From Pseudomonadota bacterium (GTDB taxonomy: Bacteria; Pseudomonadota; Gammaproteobacteria; Burkholderiales; Rhodocyclaceae): DNA of 33,278 nt. This document shows, one piece after another, positions 1-7,748 of this stretch (position 1 is the stretch's first letter; every line of letters starts with the position of its first letter). The stretch covers positions 1 to 33,278 of the forward strand of contig JAKJFA010000020.1 in NCBI GenBank assembly GCA_022705135.1, given 5' to 3'. Below the pieces are notes generated by a model. The model worked only from the letters and a program-made list of their open reading frames with translations. It was not told where the DNA came from and ran no database searches. The position numbers and the translations under genes are program-made.

Positions 1-8
1 AGGTACGT

Positions 9-1151
9 ATGGAAACCTGCCGTCTGAATGCCAACCACGTCCATATCGGCGTGCCGCTCCCCGGCGACGTCTACGACGAGCACGGCCAACTGTTGCTTTC
101 CAAGGGACAGATCCTGAACTCCCAGGCGCAGCTCGATCATTTGCTTGAGCGCGGCCTGTACGTTGAACTCCGCTTATTCGAGGCGCATTTCAAGCCCTCC
201 GCCGCTTCCCCCCTGCCGGTCGAGAACAAGTTTGACCCCTTCCTCGTTCGCGGCACCATGAAACTGAGCCTGAACCGCCTGCTGCGCGGCATCACCGATG
301 CCTCGACAAGCGGTGCCCAGATCGTCGAATTTGCGGAGCATTTAGAGGCTTATGTCCATACCGATGCCGAAGCCGCGATCGCGGCCTGTTTGCTGGATCA
401 GCAGGAAGAATCCAGGGGCGCGGCGCATAGCCTCAGCAGCGCCATCCTCAGCGCCCTGCTGGCCAAGCGGCTCAACTGGGCCAAGGAACGGCAACGCAGC
501 CTCGCCTGCGCCGCCTTGACCATGAACCTCAGTATGATGGACCTGCAGCAACGCCTCTTTCGACAAGCGACGCCCTTGACCCCGGTCCAGCTCGAGCAGG
601 TGCACGCCCACCCGGAAGCCGCCCTGGCCGCGCTGCAACAAATCGGAATCACCGATCCGCTCTGGCTCAAGGCCGTAGCCCAGCACCACGAAGCCCCATC
701 CGGCAAGGGGTATCCACAGCACCTGACCGAAACCCTCGAAGACGGACAGCTGCTGCGCATCGCCGACATTTTCTTTGCCCGCGCCAGCGCACGCGCCGAT
801 CGTCCGCCGCTGCCGCCGGCGCAGGTCATCCGCGCCCTCTTTGTCGAAGAAGGCCAGGGGGCCTGCGCGCCGCTCGTCGCCACCCTGGTCAAAACACTCG
901 GCCTCTACCCGCCAGGCAGTTTCGTCAAGCTCGCCAACAGTGAAGTGGCCGTTGTCTTCCGCAGCGGAGCAACACCGCAAACACCCGTAGCGGCGTCGGT
1001 CAAGACGGCCAGCGGCATGCCCACCATGCAGCCTGTGCGCCGCGATACCGCCCGCGCAGGATACACAGTGGCCGGCGCGGTTGCGCCAGGCAAGGTCAGC
1101 GTCGGCTATGACCTTGGCAAGCTCTGGATCACCGACGCACTTAACTCTTAA
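9..1151 (+). CDS. Degenerate HD-GYP domain protein
   Basis: A 380-residue protein, complete, starting at an ATG preceded by AGG. The N-terminal ~80 residues resemble the small domain found before many HD-GYP phosphodiesterases. The C-terminal half follows the HD-GYP layout: an HSL helix near residue 138, a conserved HP near 203, HHE at about 225-227 and GYP at about 233-235. The catalytic HD dyad is missing: the expected position near residues 171-172 reads Met-Asn, and the following GK is also lost. Active HD-GYP enzymes hydrolyse c-di-GMP using metals bound by these residues. This copy is therefore probably inactive and may bind a ligand or a partner protein; that is inference. It is convergent with the minus-strand gene that ends 12 bases downstream. 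Confidence 0.75.
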   Translation: METCRLNANHVHIGVPLPGDVYDEHGQLLLSKGQILNSQAQLDHLLERGLYVELRLFEAHFKPSAASPLPVENKFDPFLVRGTMKLSLNRLLRGITDASTSGAQIVEFAEHLEAYVHTDAEAAIAACLLDQQEESRGAAHSLSSAILSALLAKRLNWAKERQRSLACAALTMNLSMMDLQQRLFRQATPLTPVQLEQVHAHPEAALAALQQIGITDPLWLKAVAQHHEAPSGKGYPQHLTETLEDGQLLRIADIFFARASARADRPPLPPAQVIRALFVEEGQGACAPLVATLVKTLGLYPPGSFVKLANSEVAVVFRSGATPQTPVAASVKTASGMPTMQPVRRDTARAGYTVAGAVAPGKVSVGYDLGKLWITDALNS

Positions 1152-1162
1152 TTTGGGGGCGC

Positions 1163-2269
1163 TCAGACCGGCGGCAGGTGCAGATCGCTCGTCCCCGGAC
1201 AAACCCAGCGCGGCCCCTCGCGCGTCGTGTCGATGCACCCGCCTTGTCCGTAACAACCGCTGGGCGCACGCAGTCGCATCATCTCGTCCAGAATACGCGA
1301 CAGCTCGTCACCCTCCCGCAGCGACGCGGCTACCCTTTGCTCGACGATCGCCTCGTCCATGGCCAGCTCGCCGTCGGCGGCACGGCATACCCCATTCCGC
1401 CAGTGGTAGATTTCCAGGCATTTGCTGTCCAGCGTGTAGGGTTGATCCCGCTTCCAGAAGTTGGTGAACAGTCCACTGCCGAGATAGAGCACCCAGGAAC
1501 CCTCGTTGCCCAGAACATCGGAAGAACGCTCGTCCGGGTTGCGGAACCAGACGCGGTCGCCCGGCACGTAATAACGTTCGGGCATCGGCGATTCCTGCGC
1601 CCCATACTCACGCAGAAACACCTCATGGAACTGCCCGGAACGAATCACCCGGCGCTCGCACTGGCGCTGCAGGCAATCGTATAACTCGGGATTACAGGAT
1701 AACAACTCTTCAGCAATGGCCAGCAGGATGACATACTCGGTGGCGCGGTAACAGGAAAAGGAATAAACCTGCCCATCAGCGCCGGGCTGGGTGGCTTTGC
1801 GCAAGGCCTCAATCAGGGAATGCCCTGGCCGCACGACATAGCCGTTCTCCTCATCGTAGCGCCAGCAATCGGCCGGGCGCTCAGCCTCGCTGGTATGAAA
1901 ATCCAGCGCGGTCCGTCTGCCGGCAAGGACGATGTTGCGACGAATGTGAATGGCCGCCAGCAGTTCTTCGCAGCTTGGAAATTCAATGGCTAACGGGCTG
2001 ACCAAAAGAGCAATCAGAATCTCCCGCTCAAGGTCGAAGGAACTGCGCACCGTATCGAGCGAGAGACGCGCCGCCAAGCCGGTACTGTCATCGTCCGGAA
2101 CCCACTCGCGGCGCAGCGCCGGCAGCAAGGAAAGCAAAACGCCCTGCCCCACCTCGCCAACCCAGGAAACTTGCCCGGTCAGACAGTAACGTTCGACGAT
2201 TTCTTCCAGACGCCCCAATTCCTGGGGCGAAGCGCAATGCACCCAAAGCCCGCCGGCGAATCCGTTCAT
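1163..2269 (-). CDS. Uncharacterised protein, possible Tgl-like protein-glutamine gamma-glutamyltransferase
   Basis: A 368-residue soluble protein. The ATG at 2269 is preferred because GGGGAGGG lies 8 bases upstream; an in-frame ATG at 2275 is too close to it. I do not recognise the family with certainty. The middle part has a FSCYRATEYV segment followed ~65 residues later by PGDRVWFRNPD and then WVLYLGSG. This order (Cys segment, PGD-x-VYFKNP, then IYLG) recalls the Bacillus spore transglutaminase Tgl, which uses a Cys nucleophile to cross-link Gln and Lys. The residue before the Cys is Ser here rather than the usual acidic residue, and the protein is longer than Tgl (~245 residues). The C-terminal ~90 residues are Cys-rich and unassigned. 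No signal peptide is seen. The divergent neighbour is a caspase-fold protease. Confidence 0.5.
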   Translation of the reverse strand: MNGFAGGLWVHCASPQELGRLEEIVERYCLTGQVSWVGEVGQGVLLSLLPALRREWVPDDDSTGLAARLSLDTVRSSFDLEREILIALLVSPLAIEFPSCEELLAAIHIRRNIVLAGRRTALDFHTSEAERPADCWRYDEENGYVVRPGHSLIEALRKATQPGADGQVYSFSCYRATEYVILLAIAEELLSCNPELYDCLQRQCERRVIRSGQFHEVFLREYGAQESPMPERYYVPGDRVWFRNPDERSSDVLGNEGSWVLYLGSGLFTNFWKRDQPYTLDSKCLEIYHWRNGVCRAADGELAMDEAIVEQRVAASLREGDELSRILDEMMRLRAPSGCYGQGGCIDTTREGPRWVCPGTSDLHLPPV

Positions 2270-2437
2270 ACACATAACCCTCCCCAATGGCCGCAATCCG
2301 CCCACATGTCTTGATTGCAGAAAGCAAACTGAATTTTCACACTGCCAATCCGTATAGCCGCCCTGCGGGAATTGTCGGATTCTCCATCTCTGCTATCATG
2401 CCCTCATCACAGAAGCGGCATTGAATATGATACCCCC

Positions 2438-4009
2438 ATGCGCCATATCATCACCCTGATCCTGCTCTGCGGACTCGGCTGTGCACAAGCCGCCGAAGGC
2501 CACGGCACCCGGAGCGCAGAAAAACGCTACGCGCTCGTGATCGGAAACGCCGCCTACAAAACCTCGCCCCTGTCCAATCCAGTCAACGACGCCAGCGACG
2601 TCGCAGCCAAACTCAGGGCCCTCGGTTTTGAAGTCATTCTCAAGACCAACACCACCCTCAGGGAAATGAGCCGTGCCATCACCCAGTTTGGCGAACGGCT
2701 CGATCCGGGCAGCGTCGCGCTGTTCTACTATGCCGGACACGGCATCCAGGCCAAGGGACGCAATTACCTGATCCCGGTGGATGCCGAAATCGCCAGCGAG
2801 GCTGCCGTGCGCAGCGAAGCGGTCGACGTGGATCAGTTGCTTGAGCAACTCGCCCCGGCCAGCGTCAGCATGGTGATCCTCGACGCCTGCCGGAACAATC
2901 CCTACGAGCGCCGCTTCCGCGGTGGCCGGGGCAGCGGCTTGGCCCAAATCGACGCCCCCAAGGGCACCCTGATCGCCTACGCCACAGCGCCCGGCAAAGT
3001 GGCCGCCGACGGCGAGGGTCGCAACGGCCTCTACACCGCGCAACTGTTGCAGGCGCTGGACCAGCCCGGAGTCAAAGTCGAGGACGTGTTCAAGCAGGTG
3101 CGGATCAAGGTCGCGCAAGCCAGCCGCGACCAACAGATTCCCTGGGAAGCCTCCTCATTGACCGGAGACTTCTTCTTCGTTTTCACCGGCCCGACCACGG
3201 TCAACGTTCAGCCCGCCGAACGTTTGAAGCTTGACCCGGAAACCGAGGCGTGGAAAGCCGCCGAAAGCGCCAACCGGGCGGAAGCCATTGAGGCCTACCT
3301 CAAGGCCTACCCGAAAGGGAAATTCGCCGCAGCGGCCGGCATCAAGCTCTCTTCCCTCAGGGCCGAGCAACAGCCCGCCGTCAAACCGGCCCCATCGCTC
3401 CCTGTCCGAACCGAAAGTTCCGAAGACGCGCTCTGGCTGGCCGTCGAGAAAGGAAACAGCGCCGAGGACTACGGAGCCTATCTGGCGCAGTACCCCAAAG
3501 GGAAATACGCCGTGCTGGCCAAAGGCCGCAAAGCAAAATTGGAACAAGCCGCGCAAAATGCCCAACTGGCCGAAAATTCCGCCTGGGCCAGCGCCGAGGG
3601 CGCCAACACCAGGGAAAGTTATGCCGCCTATCTTCAGGCCTACCCCCAAGGCCAATACGCCGCTCTGGCGCGCGCGCGGCAAGCGGCATTATCGCGGCAG
3701 GATCAAATCGAGACCGGGGCAAGAATACTCGGTCAGTGGGGCGATGGCCGCTGGTATCCGGCAACGATCAGCAGCCAGAACGGGGACTTCTTTCATGTCG
3801 CCTTCGACGACGGCGACCAAGCCAATCTGCCCCGTACCAGAATCAGGGGAATCGACTGGAAACTTGGCACCCGGGTTCAATGCAACTGGAAGGGCCGTGG
3901 CCGCTACTACACGGGAACGATCACCGTGAAAGAAGGCAATTTCGTCCACATCAGCTACGACGACGGCGATCAGGAAGACACCTCAATCGGCAGATGCCGC
4001 TCGCAATAA
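2438..4009 (+). CDS. Secreted caspase-family (C14) protease with YPKGK repeats and two C-terminal Tudor-like repeats
   Basis: A 523-residue protein. The ATG at 2438 begins a clear signal peptide (MRHIITLILLCGLGCAQA); an upstream TTG at 2372 would bury it. The caspase fold spans about residues 28-250, with catalytic His101 in YYAGHG and Cys151 in DACRNNP. Three ~45-residue helical repeats follow (about 266-310, 327-370 and 379-418), each with a W...A...YL..YP.G.(F/Y)A signature common in bacterial caspase-like proteins. The C-terminus holds two SH3/Tudor-like repeats (about 426-473 and 476-523), each with a W-x-G-x-(R)-(W/Y)-Y start and an F/Y-DDGDQ end. Bacterial caspase-like proteins cleave after basic residues or act in stress and death pathways; the substrate here is unknown. 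The signal peptide implies export. Confidence 0.85.
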   Translation: MRHIITLILLCGLGCAQAAEGHGTRSAEKRYALVIGNAAYKTSPLSNPVNDASDVAAKLRALGFEVILKTNTTLREMSRAITQFGERLDPGSVALFYYAGHGIQAKGRNYLIPVDAEIASEAAVRSEAVDVDQLLEQLAPASVSMVILDACRNNPYERRFRGGRGSGLAQIDAPKGTLIAYATAPGKVAADGEGRNGLYTAQLLQALDQPGVKVEDVFKQVRIKVAQASRDQQIPWEASSLTGDFFFVFTGPTTVNVQPAERLKLDPETEAWKAAESANRAEAIEAYLKAYPKGKFAAAAGIKLSSLRAEQQPAVKPAPSLPVRTESSEDALWLAVEKGNSAEDYGAYLAQYPKGKYAVLAKGRKAKLEQAAQNAQLAENSAWASAEGANTRESYAAYLQAYPQGQYAALARARQAALSRQDQIETGARILGQWGDGRWYPATISSQNGDFFHVAFDDGDQANLPRTRIRGIDWKLGTRVQCNWKGRGRYYTGTITVKEGNFVHISYDDGDQEDTSIGRCRSQ

Positions 4010-4088
4010 ACGAAAACGCTCTGCAAGACAGCCAGTGGAGCGTGCAACGAACGATAGCGCGATTTCACCGCACAACCCCACCGTTCAA

Positions 4089-4117
4089 AAACAGGCGGCT
4101 GCACCGGCCGCCTGTTT
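4089..4117. terminator. Bidirectional terminator hairpin
   Basis: AAACAGGCGGC pairs with GCCGCCTGTTT, an 11-bp perfect stem with a 7-base loop. It lies between two convergent genes. Five T residues follow it on the minus strand and three on the plus strand, so it can end both transcripts, more strongly for the MetX-like gene. Confidence 0.8.
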
Positions 4118-4127
4118 CACCGCACGC

Positions 4128-5225
4128 TCAGTCGCTGTTCAGGAAGGCGGTGATCTCGTCCTTGACCAGCGGCAACAGGGTCAGGCCGTCGAGATGCCCG
4201 CCCGGCGTCTGCATCACCTTTAATTCAGCGCGCAGGCCGGCGGCACGCACCTTGTCCACGGCCGCCTCGTTCGTGGTCACCCTGGCAACCGTGTCGGTGG
4301 CGACCGGCACGAACAGGTACTTGGCCTTGGCCCTGGACAGCCGATCCTCGACGTTGAACAACTGGCCGGCACGAACCAGGTAGAGGTAGTGATTGGCGTC
4401 GATCATCATCGACGACGCCCTGGCCATGTCCCCAATTCTCTTGGCACACATATATTCGTTGAGGATGGATTCGGAGGGGGGATGCGCCGGATCGGCAGGG
4501 TCCAGGTTGCCCAGCATGCGCAGGGTCGACTCGGTCATCGACGAGATGGTCGCAATGCGCAGCGCTTCCGTCAGGCCGACACGCGGTTGCTTGTCGAGAT
4601 CGTAATTGCCGTTCTGCCAGGCCGGATCAGTGAGAATGGGCCGCACCCAATAATCGGCAACGGCAAGATAGTGCGCCTCCATGCTGGTTCCCGGTGTGAC
4701 GACGGCGACGACGCGCGGCACCATGTCGGGAAACTCGACCGACCATTCCAGCGCCTGGAAACCGCCGGCCGACGGGCCGGCCACCGCGACCAGCCGACTC
4801 ACGCCCAGCGAATCGAGCAGGGCCTTCTGCACCCGGACCAGATCCTGGTAACGCAGCACCGGGAAATCGAGGCCGTAGGGCTTGCCGGTATCGGGGTTGA
4901 TCGTCGCCGGCCCGGTCGTGACCACCCGTTTGTCCAGCACCGGCAAGCAGCACAGCGTATCGCTGCAGACGACAAAATAACGATCCGTGTCGAAAATTTT
5001 ACCGGGGCCGATGACACCATCCCACCAGCCCGGCAATGGGTCGCTTTCCTGGTATCTGCCGGCGGCGTGCGCCGTTCCGGCAAAATAGTGGCAGACGACA
5101 ATGGCGTTGTCGCGCGCCGCGTTGAGGCTGCCGTAGGTCTCATAACCCACCCGAACATCCTTGAGGGTGCGGCCGGAGGCAGTGGTAAAACTGGGGAGGG
5201 CAAACACATGACGCTGGACCAGCAT
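4128..5225 (-). CDS. MetX-like alpha/beta-fold acyltransferase or hydrolase
   Basis: A 365-residue protein in the homoserine O-acetyltransferase (MetX) superfamily branch of alpha/beta hydrolases. The start at 5225 sits 7 bases after AAAGGAG; another ATG at 5231 is too close to this site. The triad can be followed: Ser152 in AGPSAGG, Asp311 in VATDT and His344 in GGHLDGL. The early segment with VGYETYG and a later GPGK-x-FDTD match MetX-type openings. True MetX usually ends with GHDAFL around the histidine, which is changed here, so this is more likely a paralog than the methionine-pathway enzyme. No methionine genes lie nearby. Substrate unknown. Confidence 0.8.
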   Translation of the reverse strand: MLVQRHVFALPSFTTASGRTLKDVRVGYETYGSLNAARDNAIVVCHYFAGTAHAAGRYQESDPLPGWWDGVIGPGKIFDTDRYFVVCSDTLCCLPVLDKRVVTTGPATINPDTGKPYGLDFPVLRYQDLVRVQKALLDSLGVSRLVAVAGPSAGGFQALEWSVEFPDMVPRVVAVVTPGTSMEAHYLAVADYWVRPILTDPAWQNGNYDLDKQPRVGLTEALRIATISSMTESTLRMLGNLDPADPAHPPSESILNEYMCAKRIGDMARASSMMIDANHYLYLVRAGQLFNVEDRLSRAKAKYLFVPVATDTVARVTTNEAAVDKVRAAGLRAELKVMQTPGGHLDGLTLLPLVKDEITAFLNSD

Positions 5226-5436
5226 GAGCATTCTCCTTTCAAATGTCCTGTAAACGGGTGGCAAAACGGGGGAATCCTGGCGCGCAATAACAGGTTATTG
5301 TAGTTTCCCCGCCCCCTTGGCCCAAAGTCAAGCGCGATTTCCGTCCGCAGCATTTCTCAACGCCCACAGCAGCCAACAGGAGGATAATGAGAGGTTGTCA
5401 CTGTCTCGCAAATACAGGCTGTTGGAGGACGAAACG

Positions 5437-6465
5437 ATGGACGCTAACGAACAAGACCTCGAAAAGATTTTCAACTACCGGCTGATCCTGCGCATGCTGC
5501 GTGCCCTGGCGGTGGCCGAGAGCACGGAACAAAGCCTGGAGGAGGGTTGCCTGGATGTCCTGATGGAACAAGGGATCTTCCGGGCAGCGGTACTGTTCCG
5601 GCTCAACCGGCAATGCAACCGGCTGGAGCTGATCAGCAGCCGGGGAATGGATCCCAACACAATCTCCGCAGGCAGCGAGCTGCCGGTCCACGGCTCACTC
5701 ACCGGCCAAGTCATCGAGCGTGGCCAGATCATTACCGCTTTCGACATGGCACACGACGACCGGGTTTCCCAGAAAGTGCGCGAATCGCTGAACGGCGGTG
5801 CACCCCGGGTGGTGCTCTCCATTCCGCTCATTATCTACAACCGTCCCACCGGGGCGCTGAATCTGTTCTGGGATCAGATGTCCGTGTTGAGCGCGGCGCA
5901 TCAGGAAGTTCTCATGTCCATGGGGCATGTGCTGGCCGCAGCGATGGAACACACGACAAGGGAATACGAGGCGCTGCACGACGCTTTGACCGGCTTGCTG
6001 AACCGGCGCGAATTCGAACACTGCCTGACCAACCTCATCGCCATCAGCGACCGTTACGCCAACTACTTCTCCATCATCTGGATCGACATTGATGATTTCA
6101 AGCGGTGCAACGATGAACACGGCCACCTGAGCGGCGACCTGTTGCTGCAGAATCTTGCCCGCGTACTCAAGCAGTCGCTGAGAATCTCGGACGTCGTCTT
6201 TCGCTGCGGTGGCGAGGAATTTGCAGTGCTTCTGCCGGAAACCGACCAGGCGGCAGCGGCCGAACTTGCCGAGCGCTTGCGCGCCCACTTCAGCAATTAC
6301 GAGCATATCGATGTAAACGGACATCGCTACCGCTCTAGCATCAGTCTGGGTGTGGCGCAGTATGTGATTGCGGAGGGACGGGAAAGTTTCCTGCGGCGCG
6401 CCGATGCAGCACTCTATGCCGCTAAGGACGGCGGACGCAATCGGGTCGAGATCGCCGAACGCTAA
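5437..6465 (+). CDS. GAF-GGDEF diguanylate cyclase, intact active site
   Basis: A 342-residue cytoplasmic protein predicted to make c-di-GMP from two GTP. The ATG at 5437 follows GGAGG by 8 bases. An N-terminal GAF domain (about 25-175) leads to a GGDEF domain (about 185-342) that begins with the usual DALTGLLNRREFE signature. The active-site loop is GGEEF (258-262), which is catalytically competent. Arg249 and Asp252 form an RxxD inhibitory site five residues upstream, so product feedback inhibition is expected. No membrane segment is seen, so the GAF domain probably senses a soluble ligand. It is transcribed away from the MetX-like gene. Confidence 0.92.
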   Translation: MDANEQDLEKIFNYRLILRMLRALAVAESTEQSLEEGCLDVLMEQGIFRAAVLFRLNRQCNRLELISSRGMDPNTISAGSELPVHGSLTGQVIERGQIITAFDMAHDDRVSQKVRESLNGGAPRVVLSIPLIIYNRPTGALNLFWDQMSVLSAAHQEVLMSMGHVLAAAMEHTTREYEALHDALTGLLNRREFEHCLTNLIAISDRYANYFSIIWIDIDDFKRCNDEHGHLSGDLLLQNLARVLKQSLRISDVVFRCGGEEFAVLLPETDQAAAAELAERLRAHFSNYEHIDVNGHRYRSSISLGVAQYVIAEGRESFLRRADAALYAAKDGGRNRVEIAER

Positions 6466-6470
6466 GCGCC

Positions 6471-6695
6471 TCAACAACCCGGCAAACTGAACGGTTCCAA
6501 ACGGAATTCCAGCCGCCACTCCGCCATTTCGATCAGGTCGCCCTGTTGCAGGAGATGGCCCGCCGAACCGATCGATTGCCGATTGACGCGTGGGCATTGC
6601 GGGCCCTCGACATGCGAGAGGACCCATTGCCGTACCGGCAGGCGCGGAAAGACCAGTCGGCGGAGGAAAGCAGCGCCAGGGCAACAGATAAACAA
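6471..6695 (-). pseudogene. Possible remnant of an FHA-domain protein C-terminus
   Basis: A minus-strand reading frame of 74 codons that ends 6 bases beyond the diguanylate cyclase. The segment VNRQSIGSAG-x-LLQQGDLIEM followed by WRLEFRL resembles the last strands of an FHA domain, where VNG..I...L..GD.I......L.F is typical. The upstream part of an FHA protein is absent and the frame opens inside a terminator hairpin, so this looks like a decayed 3' fragment at the edge of the accessory patch. No ribosome binding site was seen. It could be chance coding. Confidence 0.35.
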
Positions 6696-6718
6696 AGGGC
6701 CGCAGGCAGCGGCCCTTT
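6694..6718 (+). terminator. Rho-independent terminator
   Basis: AAAGGGCCGC and GCGGCCCTTT form a 10-bp perfect stem with a 5-base loop, followed by CCTTTAG. It is the first strong hairpin downstream of the diguanylate cyclase and could end its transcript. Confidence 0.65.
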
Positions 6719-6775
6719 CCTTTAGCAGCTCCCGCCAGCAGCGGGCGGGGGAGGTTTTTCTATTCTCTTAGAATA

Positions 6776-7557
6776 ATCGTGGTCTGTCCCCTATTTTATG
6801 ATTGAAATTTGAGCCTGGCCCCTTTCTTTGCCCCTTTCTTTGTTAATTATTGAAGGTCGTAGTATTAAGTATGCTTTGCAATGCCGCTTCATCATCACTG
6901 GTTAAGTAAGACAGCACAAACGCAACAGCATACCCTTTCATTACACTTGCATAATATTTCTGGTGAATTTTCTGGCCTGCCAACAAAATCTCGGTATGCA
7001 TGACATCAAAGCTTTCCCCACCGATTTTTTCAGAAGACATTTCATTTGGAAAAGTAAATTTTATCTGGCTTGCCTCAAGCATTTTCCTGGAATGATAAAG
7101 GTAGTCCGCCCCTTTCGTAATTCCGGGCAAATGGCTAACCTTCTCCGCGACGCATCCAATATTGGGATTAAACTGGACAGGTTTTCCCAAGGGATGCCTG
7201 AACACTCCAAAAAGATTTACTGATCTCATCTCAGATGCTTTGAGGGCCAATTTAAGATTTTTGTCATCACCCGCAATCATTTTACCTCCAGATTCGGAGA
7301 TTCTCTGAAGCGACGCCCTGTCCTGCACGCTCCATTCAGGTGGCAACTTTACAGACATCCCAAAATAGTCATTTTGATAAATCGAGTCCTTGATGGTACC
7401 AAAATCTATCTCTTTGGCTTCCTTTTGCACACATCCCACAAGCAACAAGATCGTTGCAAAAATGGGTGCAAAAATTGACTTTTTGTAATTCATTTACAAC
7501 CTCCTTTAAAAGGAAAAAGGAAAGATAGCAGAGTAATAATAGGGGACGCACCACGAT
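6776..7557. mobile_element. Cassette bounded by 20-bp inverted repeats carrying one lipoprotein gene
   Basis: ATCGTGGTCTGTCCCCTATT at 6776-6795 is repeated in inverted form at 7538-7557 with 18 of 20 matches. The interval holds one AT-richer lipoprotein gene and no transposase. A short direct repeat of CCCCTTTCTTTG lies just inside the left end (about 6819-6841). GTCTGTCCCC-type ends occur near REP-associated or other non-autonomous elements in proteobacteria; calling this mobile is inference. It lies ~20 bases from the radC/hrpA fossil. Confidence 0.5.
6843..7493 (-). CDS. Predicted lipoprotein of unknown function
   Basis: A 216-residue protein with an excellent AGGAGG 6 bases before the ATG. 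The N-terminus is a lipoprotein signal peptide: a KK n-region, a hydrophobic stretch, and lipobox LVGC with the lipidated Cys at residue 21. The mature part is a soluble alpha/beta-looking domain with FGMSVKLPPEW near residue 45 and a C-terminal segment in which a short helix precedes ILNTTTF. This pattern resembles small lipoproteins of the PsbP/DUF1795 kind, but I cannot assign a family. It is clearly richer in A and T than neighbouring genes and sits alone between inverted repeats, both consistent with acquisition. Expected location is the periplasmic face of a membrane. Confidence 0.75.
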   Translation of the reverse strand: MNYKKSIFAPIFATILLLVGCVQKEAKEIDFGTIKDSIYQNDYFGMSVKLPPEWSVQDRASLQRISESGGKMIAGDDKNLKLALKASEMRSVNLFGVFRHPLGKPVQFNPNIGCVAEKVSHLPGITKGADYLYHSRKMLEASQIKFTFPNEMSSEKIGGESFDVMHTEILLAGQKIHQKYYASVMKGYAVAFVLSYLTSDDEAALQSILNTTTFNN

Positions 7558-7579
7558 TTCCGTGACCCCAAGAATCTTA

Positions 7580-7732
7580 TCATCCGCCCCGCATCCCTTC
7601 CCATTGCTTGGAGAGGCGCCTCACCGACACCGGCACCGGCGTCTTCAGTTCCTGGGCGAAGAGGTTGACGCGCAGTTCTTCCAGCAGCCGTTCGCGCGGA
7701 CGTTCATTGACGGGCCAGTCGGTGATTGCCAT
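7580..7732 (-). pseudogene. Chimeric fossil: start of radC fused in frame to end of hrpA
   Basis: A 50-codon frame. Residues 1-17 (MAITDWPVNERPRERLL) read as the conserved start of the DNA-repair-associated protein RadC. Residues 18-50 (EELRVNLFAQELKTPVPVSV and onward to the stop) are the C-terminus of HrpA, differing from the resident HrpA end at two of 33 positions. The junction falls in LLEEL, which could be a short shared stretch. The fragment has neither the RadC JAB domain nor any helicase domain, so it is presumably non-functional. It lies 17 bases beyond the stop codon of the acyltransferase gene, on the same strand. Confidence 0.75.
7584..7686. repeat. Direct repeat of the hrpA 3' end, distal copy
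   Basis: Matches 9884-9986 with 96 of 103 positions; the 71 bases from 7616 to 7686 are identical. The seven differences cluster at the 7584-7615 end. The spacing is exactly 2300 bases. With the other copy it brackets the acyltransferase gene. Confidence 0.9.
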
Positions 7733-7748
7733 GAATTTCTGGGGTCGG

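Noticed and set aside
342..1256. Long minus-strand open frame opposite the HD-GYP-like gene
   Set aside because: The product has no recognisable motif and its composition follows the high-GC antisense of the HD-GYP-like gene, whose motifs are clear.
6590..6680. IS91-type transposase fragment (RLPVRQWVLS)
   Set aside because: A short similarity to transposase motifs only; the surrounding residues fit an FHA-like end better, and neither is certain.
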